From: a bacterium | GTDB taxonomy: Bacteria > Pseudomonadota > Gammaproteobacteria > Methylococcales > Methylomonadaceae | NCBI GenBank assembly: GCA_030591965.1 | Contig: JAUVAA010000006.1 | Span: 1-43,191, forward strand | Direction of reading: 5' to 3' | DNA: 43,191 nt | Shown here: positions 37,590 through 43,191 of the stretch, piece after piece | Layout of the letters: each line of letters starts with the position of its first letter | Numbering within the stretch: position 1 is the first letter of the stretch | The notes under the pieces: model-generated | The model's input: the letters and a program-made list of their open reading frames with translations, nothing else | Told to the model about the DNA's origin: nothing | The model's database searches: none | Translations under genes and position numbers: made by a program

Positions 37590-38024
37590 ATGATAGACCA
37601 ATATATCGAATTTGCTTCCAGCCATTGGATGCTTGTTACTGCCTTTTTCGCGGTTACTTTTTTCTTGATTCAAGATATTGTTGAATCCGGTATGCGTAAG
37701 TATCAAACTATTTCTCCAATGTTGACGGTGACTAAGTTAAACTCTGGAAATCCGATTATTGTGGATGTACGTGAAGCCAATGAGTTTAAAAAAGGACATA
37801 TCGCGGATGCTATTCTTATTCCTCTTGCCAGCATAGAAAAGCAACTTAAAAAAATCGAGTTATATAAAAAAGACGATGTTATTGTTGTTTGTCATACCGG
37901 CGCGCGCTCTGGTTCAGCTTGTGCAACACTAACTAAACTAGGCTTTGAAAATATTTTCTTGATGACAGGTGGCATGCAATCTTGGGAAGAAAATAAACTT
38001 CCGATTGTCACTAGCAAAAAATAA
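37590..38024 (+). CDS. Membrane-anchored rhodanese-like protein (YibN-like)
   Basis: 144 aa; N-terminal TM; 'IVDVREANEFKKGHIADAILIPLASI', active-site loop 'VVCHTGARSGSACATL'. Confidence 0.93.
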   Translation: MIDQYIEFASSHWMLVTAFFAVTFFLIQDIVESGMRKYQTISPMLTVTKLNSGNPIIVDVREANEFKKGHIADAILIPLASIEKQLKKIELYKKDDVIVVCHTGARSGSACATLTKLGFENIFLMTGGMQSWEENKLPIVTSKK

Positions 38025-38057
38025 ACTTAACTTCCACACACACTACTTTAAAATATC

Positions 38058-38525
38058 ATGGCTGAAGAAAAACAAGCACAAGAAAAGCAATTTTCCATCC
38101 AAAAAATTTATACCAAAGATATTTCTTTTGAATCTCCTGCATCACCACAACTGTTTACAGAAAAGTGGGAGCCTGCTGTAGATTTTAATTTAGCTACCAA
38201 CGCTACACCATTAGAAGACTCAATGTTTGAAGTGTCTCTTACTGTGACAGTTACGGTAAAAACAGGGGAAACAGTTGCTTACTTAGTTGAAGCAACGCAA
38301 GCAGGTATCTTTTCTTTAGCGGGCTTTACTGAAGCTGAAATGGGGCCTATGGTAGGCAGTTTCTGTCCTAATATTTTATTCCCTTATGTACGTGAAGTCG
38401 TTTCAGATTTAGTGGCTAAAGGTGGCTTTCCGCAATTATTATTAGCTCCTGTTAATTTTGATGCTTTATATGCGCAACATTTGCAGCAAGCTCAACAAGC
38501 AGAAGGCTCTAAAACTTTAAATTAA
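38058..38525 (+). CDS. secB: Protein-export chaperone SecB
   Basis: 155 aa; 'FSIQKIYTKDISFESPASPQLF', 'QAGIFSLAGF', 'CPNILFPYVREVVSDLVAKGGFPQLLLAPVNFDALY'. Confidence 0.97.
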   Translation: MAEEKQAQEKQFSIQKIYTKDISFESPASPQLFTEKWEPAVDFNLATNATPLEDSMFEVSLTVTVTVKTGETVAYLVEATQAGIFSLAGFTEAEMGPMVGSFCPNILFPYVREVVSDLVAKGGFPQLLLAPVNFDALYAQHLQQAQQAEGSKTLN

Positions 38526-38533
38526 TAATCAAT

Positions 38534-39535
38534 ATGACCAGCAAAATTAGCATTTTTGGTGCCGGATCTTGGGGTACCGCATTAGCCATTCAAGCTGCTA
38601 GAAATGGTAATCAAACGATGCTTTGGGGGCACCACCCCAAACATATTCAAAATTTGGCGCGAGATAGACAAAATAAACGTTATCTTGCTGGTTTGTCTTT
38701 CCCTGATTCACTACAGGTCACTGATGATCTAAAATTAGCTGCGCAATTTAGCGACATTATTTTAATATCAGTACCGAGTCACGCCTTTAAAGAAACACTG
38801 CTTAAAATAAAGCCATTTGTGTCTAAGAATGTCAAAATTGCTTGGGCAACCAAAGGTTTTAATCCAGAAACGGGTGAATTACTGCATCAGACGGTGGCTA
38901 ATGTATTCTCTCCCGAAACACCGGCGGCAATCTTATCAGGGCCTTCTTTTGCTAAAGAAGTCGCTGCAGATTTACCAACGGCGGTGACCATTGCCTCAAC
39001 TCAACAAGCCTTTTCTGATGAACTTGCCGCGTTGATGCACAGTCCTCGTTTTCGCACTTATACAACGACTGATATTATCAGCGTTCAAGTCGGTGGCGCA
39101 GTCAAAAATGTCCTTGCAATTGCCGCAGGTATTGCTGACGGCATAGGTTTTGGTGCAAATACTCGAGCGGCTTTAGTGACACGTGGTATTGCTGAAATTA
39201 TTCGCCTTAATACCGCTTTAGGCGGGCAGCAAGAAACCTTAATGGGTTTGTCGGGGTTAGGGGATTTAATTCTGACGTGTACTGATAACCAATCACGCAA
39301 CCGGCGTTTTGGATTGGCTTTAGGCCAAGGTAAAAATAAAGAGCAAGCAATACAAGAAATTGGTCAGGAAGTAGAGGGTATCTCTGCGGCAAGAGAAACT
39401 TATATGTTAGCCAAGAAACATGGTATCGATATGCCGATTACTGAGCAAACTCATCACGTATTGTATGATGGTCTCGCACCTTTAAGTGCGGTACAAAATT
39501 TATTGCAGCGTGATCAGAAGTCGGAAACTGAGTAG
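38534..39535 (+). CDS. gpsA: NAD(P)-dependent glycerol-3-phosphate dehydrogenase
   Basis: 333 aa; 'ISIFGAGSWGTALAIQAARNGNQTMLWGH', 'AILSGPSFAKEVAADLPTAVTIAS', 'GGAVKNVLAIAAGIADGIGFGANTRAALVTRG'. Confidence 0.97.
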   Translation: MTSKISIFGAGSWGTALAIQAARNGNQTMLWGHHPKHIQNLARDRQNKRYLAGLSFPDSLQVTDDLKLAAQFSDIILISVPSHAFKETLLKIKPFVSKNVKIAWATKGFNPETGELLHQTVANVFSPETPAAILSGPSFAKEVAADLPTAVTIASTQQAFSDELAALMHSPRFRTYTTTDIISVQVGGAVKNVLAIAAGIADGIGFGANTRAALVTRGIAEIIRLNTALGGQQETLMGLSGLGDLILTCTDNQSRNRRFGLALGQGKNKEQAIQEIGQEVEGISAARETYMLAKKHGIDMPITEQTHHVLYDGLAPLSAVQNLLQRDQKSETE

Positions 39536-39565
39536 TAAGCACAAATTGTAGACGAATATCCTAAG

Positions 39566-39640
39566 CGTTATTCCCGAGTTTTTTATCGGGAATCTATTTT
39601 ATACGGGAAGCTCGGCAACACGAACATCTCGTATACGCAA
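39566..39640. repeat. Degenerate copy of the CGTCATTCCCG repeat (family B)
   Basis: CGTTATTCCCGA...TCGGGAATC; far end poorly defined. Confidence 0.4.
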
Positions 39641-39653
39641 AGCTTCATACGGA

Positions 39654-41372
39654 TTACTGGATTTTAAATAAAGGAGGCAGTGGCTCTGCTTCTGTTGTTT
39701 GTTTAGTTGTTACCTGCTGATTTTCCTTAAAAGCTGTCCATAATGCCTCACCTTGCCATTCCTTGTTTTCTCCGCCATACAAAATTCCATTCAGAGCTAA
39801 AATTTCAGTCTGTAATGCAGGAGCGCATTGCTCGGCAATTTTAGTCAAATTGGACTGATTAAATTGCTCACGCCCCCACTCAATTAAGGCCTCTTTAGTT
39901 TGTGCGGGTTCGTTACTTTTACACGCTTTTTTCAATGTTTTATCTATAGTTCCAGCCTTTTCATGTACTGCCGAGCTAGCTCCTTTTTGACTTTTTTTGC
40001 GGTTTCTAGATAAAAAATAAATTAATGTAACTAGCCATGCTCCAGCAAAAAATATAGCCAACCAAAACCATAGTGATTCATCGGCTGAGCTTGCGGTCAC
40101 TGCCAGACTATTATCTATAGCTATCGGAACGGGAGTTTCAGGCCCTACCTTTGGCGGAGGTGCTACAGAATTATTAGTACCAGCAACTGCAGTCATTGTT
40201 TGCTCTGCAATACGAGCAACCTCCATTTTCTTGGTTGTTGTATTCCACCAAGGTATCTCAATGGCGGGCAAAGTGTAAGTGCCTGCGAGCCCTGGAATCA
40301 AAGCAATTTTTTCTTTTCTGTAGGCGATCATGCTATCGTCTTTGGCAGTTTCTTTTAACGTAGGCTGGTCTGGATAGGCTTTTACATTGGCTGGCATATT
40401 ATCAGCATATAATTCAGGCAGAGCGCCTTGGGTTGCACCTTTGATAAGTAAGCTTAGCGTGCGCGTGATTGGCTCACCTACTTTCATTTGTGCTATATCG
40501 GCAGACCACTTTTCTTCTAAATAAACCTGTTCAGCAGGTAGCCAGTAGTTATCCGCTGCTTCAGTTGGTTTAGCTTGTACATCTAGGGTGATGGCTTTTG
40601 AACTAATGCGTTGAGTGCGAGTATTTTGCCGACTAAAAAAGCCGTTGTAGCGTGGTTGACTAGCGACAATCACATCGGCTGTTAAAGTCAGCGGTTCAAT
40701 ACGCATGGGTTCGCTTTTTTGCGGAAAAATTGCATATTTACGCTCAGTAACGACATAGTTATCGCCTTGATATTGGCTATTATAATTTTTATCTTCGCCT
40801 AGTTTTTCAATTACTGCATTAGCTAATTTAGGCTCAGTTAGGGCGGCTTGCGAGATATTAACCTTGCGGAATAGCTTTAAAGTATAAATAACTTGTTCTT
40901 GAATATAAGGCTGGGTATTACTAACTTCAACTTGTAGAAATAAATCTTCATTGATATTTTCAGTTACTTGTACTTCATTAACAACAATGGCTGCAAATTG
41001 GCTGTTATCTTGCCCGAAATTAATAGCAGGAATCATGAGCGTTCCTGAATTTTTTGCCATTACGGTTAATACCCATTGAATCAACTTGGTCATTTTAAGA
41101 TTAATAATCTGAGTAGACTGCTGTTGCGATTGATTTAAAATCTCAAAATCTTTTTCTATGGGTGAAAAGTCAGGCTCTCCATCTGGCTTTTCATTGGCGC
41201 TAAAAGTAATTTGAAATGACTCGTTTAAATTAACGGGGTTACGGTCAGTTTGGACACTAATATCGGCTGCAAATAGAGGCGACATCAAGTTGAGTGCGAA
41301 CAAAGCAATAAATAATGGCAATTTATAAACAGAGAAAAGCATATTGATTACGTAGAGGGAATTTAAAAACAA
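39654..41372 (-). CDS. BatD family protein
   Basis: 572 aa; signal peptide, 'DISVQTDRNPVNLNESFQITFSA', 'FEILNQSQQQSTQIIN', 'PYIQEQVIYTLKLFRKVNI', C-terminal TM. Confidence 0.88.
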   Translation of the reverse strand: MFLNSLYVINMLFSVYKLPLFIALFALNLMSPLFAADISVQTDRNPVNLNESFQITFSANEKPDGEPDFSPIEKDFEILNQSQQQSTQIINLKMTKLIQWVLTVMAKNSGTLMIPAINFGQDNSQFAAIVVNEVQVTENINEDLFLQVEVSNTQPYIQEQVIYTLKLFRKVNISQAALTEPKLANAVIEKLGEDKNYNSQYQGDNYVVTERKYAIFPQKSEPMRIEPLTLTADVIVASQPRYNGFFSRQNTRTQRISSKAITLDVQAKPTEAADNYWLPAEQVYLEEKWSADIAQMKVGEPITRTLSLLIKGATQGALPELYADNMPANVKAYPDQPTLKETAKDDSMIAYRKEKIALIPGLAGTYTLPAIEIPWWNTTTKKMEVARIAEQTMTAVAGTNNSVAPPPKVGPETPVPIAIDNSLAVTASSADESLWFWLAIFFAGAWLVTLIYFLSRNRKKSQKGASSAVHEKAGTIDKTLKKACKSNEPAQTKEALIEWGREQFNQSNLTKIAEQCAPALQTEILALNGILYGGENKEWQGEALWTAFKENQQVTTKQTTEAEPLPPLFKIQ

Positions 41373-41449
41373 AACGTATTTTACCTATTTATAAGGCATA
41401 TTTCCTAGATAAGTATATTAGGGGGTGGTTCGCTGCTACAGCAGCTGAT

Positions 41450-41479
41450 GTAGCCTGCATGCAACTTGCGGAATACAGG
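41450..41479. repeat. GTAG-starting imperfect palindrome (REP-like)
   Basis: GTAGCCTGCATGCAACTTGCGGAATACAGG; CCTGCAT/ATACAGG arms plus inner GCAAcTTGC. Confidence 0.4.
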
Positions 41480-41522
41480 TTTTGAGTGCCACTAACTAGT
41501 TAATATAGGACTACAGCTTAGT

Positions 41523-42611
41523 TTAGGACATATTAACTTTCATTCGCTTAGCGCCCCATATTCCAGGTTGTTCCGAAAAATGTCCGGCACATTGAGTGCC
41601 GCAAGCAGTACATGCTCCTTTAGTATTCAAATTCCATTCTGATAGTTGATACCAATCGCGACCTATTAATAATTGCCCGCAGTGATGGCAATAGGTGCTT
41701 TCTGCGGGTTTATGGTGCACATTACCGACATAAGCATAGTGAACGCCATTTTTTAAAGCAATATCGCGTGCTAATAATAGTGATGCGACTGGTGTTGCCG
41801 GTATATCCCGCATTTTCCAGTCGGGATGAAAGGCAGTAAAGTGCATGGGCACATCAGGGCCTAAATTTTCCACGACCCACTGCGTCATTTCTTCTAGTTC
41901 AGCCTGAGAGTCATTTTCGCCAGGAATAAGTAGTGTGGTTAATTCCAGCCATACTGATGTTTCATGCTGTAAATAGCGTAAAGTATCTAATACTGCGGCT
42001 AAATGAGAGCCTGTGATTTTTTGATAGAAACGCTCGGTAAAGGCTTTTAAATCAATATTGGCCGCATCCATATATTGATAAAACTCAGCTCTGGGTTCAG
42101 GGCAAACATAACCGGCAGAAACAGCAACGGACTTTATACCTAATTCACGACAAGCAATAGCGGTATCTATGGCGTATTCATGGAAAATAACAGGATCATT
42201 ATAGGTGTAGGCAACACTCAAGCAACCCTGTTCAGCGGCTTTTTGGGCAATCATTTCCGGCCCAGCAATACTCATAATGGAGTCCATTTGCCGAGATTTG
42301 CTAATATCCCAGTTTTGGCAAAATTTACAGGCTAAATTACAACCTGCCGTGCCAAAAGAGAAAACTGAGGAGCCGGGGTAAAAATGATTTAACGGTTTTT
42401 TTTCTATGGGGTCGATGGCAAAGCCACTAGAGCGGCCATAACTGGTTAAAACAATTTGCTGATCTTGATTTTGTCGAACAAAACATAAGCCGCGCTGGCC
42501 GGCATGTAATTTGCAAAACCGAGGGCAGAGATCACACTGTATACGCCCATCACCTAAGTCATGCCAATAGTGGGTAGCAACAATAGTGTCCGAGTTGATT
42601 TTAGTATGCAT
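41523..42611 (-). CDS. amrS: AmmeMemoRadiSam system radical SAM enzyme
   Basis: 362 aa; 'CDLCPRFCKLHAGQRGLCFVRQN', radical SAM 'TAGCNLACKFCQNWDIS', 'FTAFHPDWKMRDIPATP', C-terminal CxxC motifs. Confidence 0.95.
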   Translation of the reverse strand: MHTKINSDTIVATHYWHDLGDGRIQCDLCPRFCKLHAGQRGLCFVRQNQDQQIVLTSYGRSSGFAIDPIEKKPLNHFYPGSSVFSFGTAGCNLACKFCQNWDISKSRQMDSIMSIAGPEMIAQKAAEQGCLSVAYTYNDPVIFHEYAIDTAIACRELGIKSVAVSAGYVCPEPRAEFYQYMDAANIDLKAFTERFYQKITGSHLAAVLDTLRYLQHETSVWLELTTLLIPGENDSQAELEEMTQWVVENLGPDVPMHFTAFHPDWKMRDIPATPVASLLLARDIALKNGVHYAYVGNVHHKPAESTYCHHCGQLLIGRDWYQLSEWNLNTKGACTACGTQCAGHFSEQPGIWGAKRMKVNMS

Positions 42612-42815
42612 AGAAAATCTCCGTACTTTAGATTACGTAGCAATATATTCCTAGGTAGTGCAGGCTTTAGCTTACTGATGCAGGTCTATTTCAGAGTAAA
42701 CCTATCATGTCGCAATGTAGCGTTAATTGACTAGAATATAGACTAGCTTCTTGTAATTTAACATTAACTGGCTTATACAGGTAATAAAAAGAGATTGATA
42801 ATGGGGAGTAAGATC

Positions 42816-43191
42816 ATGCAAAGCATACGTCAGCCCGCAGTCGCAGGTTCATTTTATCCTGATAACCCAAATATATTAAGCGCAATGCTTGCTGGGTATC
42901 TTAAGCAAGTCGCACCTTCTACTAAAGCACCAAAAGCAATCATTGTGCCGCATGCGGGCTATATTTATTCTGGTGCATGTGCGGCCCAGGCCTATGCGCG
43001 CTTAGCCTCGCAGCACGCGATTATTAAACGTGTGGTTTTATTAGGCCCGTCACATCATGTTGCTTTTTCCGGTCTTGCATTATCCCGTGCGGATGCTTTT
43101 AATACACCTCTTGGTAATATACCGCTAGATAAAAAAGCGATAGACTCTTTATTGCAATTTCCTTTTGTTGAATATCTTGATCAGGCACATG
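42816..43191 (+). CDS. amrB: AmmeMemoRadiSam system protein B (Memo-like), truncated by the window end
   Basis: Own translation: MQSIRQPAVAGSFYPDNPNILSAMLAGYLKQVAP...APKAIIVPHAGYIYSGACAAQAYARL...VVLLGPSHHVAFSGLALSRADAFNTPLG; no stop before 43191; alternative in-frame ATG at 42801. Confidence 0.92.
   Translation, partial: MQSIRQPAVAGSFYPDNPNILSAMLAGYLKQVAPSTKAPKAIIVPHAGYIYSGACAAQAYARLASQHAIIKRVVLLGPSHHVAFSGLALSRADAFNTPLGNIPLDKKAIDSLLQFPFVEYLDQAH

Noticed and set aside
37969-38181. 70-aa plus-strand ORF across the rhodanese/secB junction
   Set aside because: Out of frame with both supported genes; Lys/Asn/His-rich artefact.
1-43191. CRISPR array, toxin-antitoxin, phage or defence island
   Set aside because: No regularly spaced direct repeats, integrase, transposase or recognisable defence gene seen; the repeats are scattered single palindromes.

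Overview
43.2-kb, fairly AT-rich, densely coded chromosomal window. Gene content and order suggest a gammaproteobacterium, possibly a Methylococcales-type methanotroph (inference only; no rRNA or marker search was possible). No tRNA, rRNA, CRISPR, prophage or transposase gene was recognised. Recognisable genes: a glycosyltransferase, ilvA, a RelA-type synthetase, hemL, a small probable lipoprotein plus a DUF4105/Lnb-N-like protein, a three-gene envelope operon (YbhN-like flippase, GT9, GT39), a Cache-HAMP-GAF-HD-GYP protein, a six-gene TonB2-like transport operon (DUF3450, two MotA/TolQ/ExbB, ExbD, TonB, TPR), two tandem 250-aa 'MCWS' membrane paralogues, gltA, rpmE, exonuclease III, an AmpG-like permease, nhaD, sulfite reductase plus DUF934, the gpmI-envC-ctpA-yibQ and rhodanese-secB-gpsA blocks with an ArsR gene between them, an orphan batD, and two AmmeMemoRadiSam genes (amrS and a truncated amrB). 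Items most worth following up: (1) the ArsR protein has a Cys35/Cys101 pair with the same 66-residue spacing as the persulfide sensors SqrR and BigR, and lies next to a rhodanese; (2) the duplicated MCWS membrane proteins, which share a leader and are separated by two strong hairpins; (3) several short non-coding palindromic repeat families, including paired GTAG-terminated REP/BIME-like elements and a mini-element whose outer inverted repeats differ at each locus; (4) a RelA lacking the C-terminal ACT domain; (5) an HD-GYP domain with a large insertion; (6) the widespread but functionally unresolved AmmeMemoRadiSam genes.
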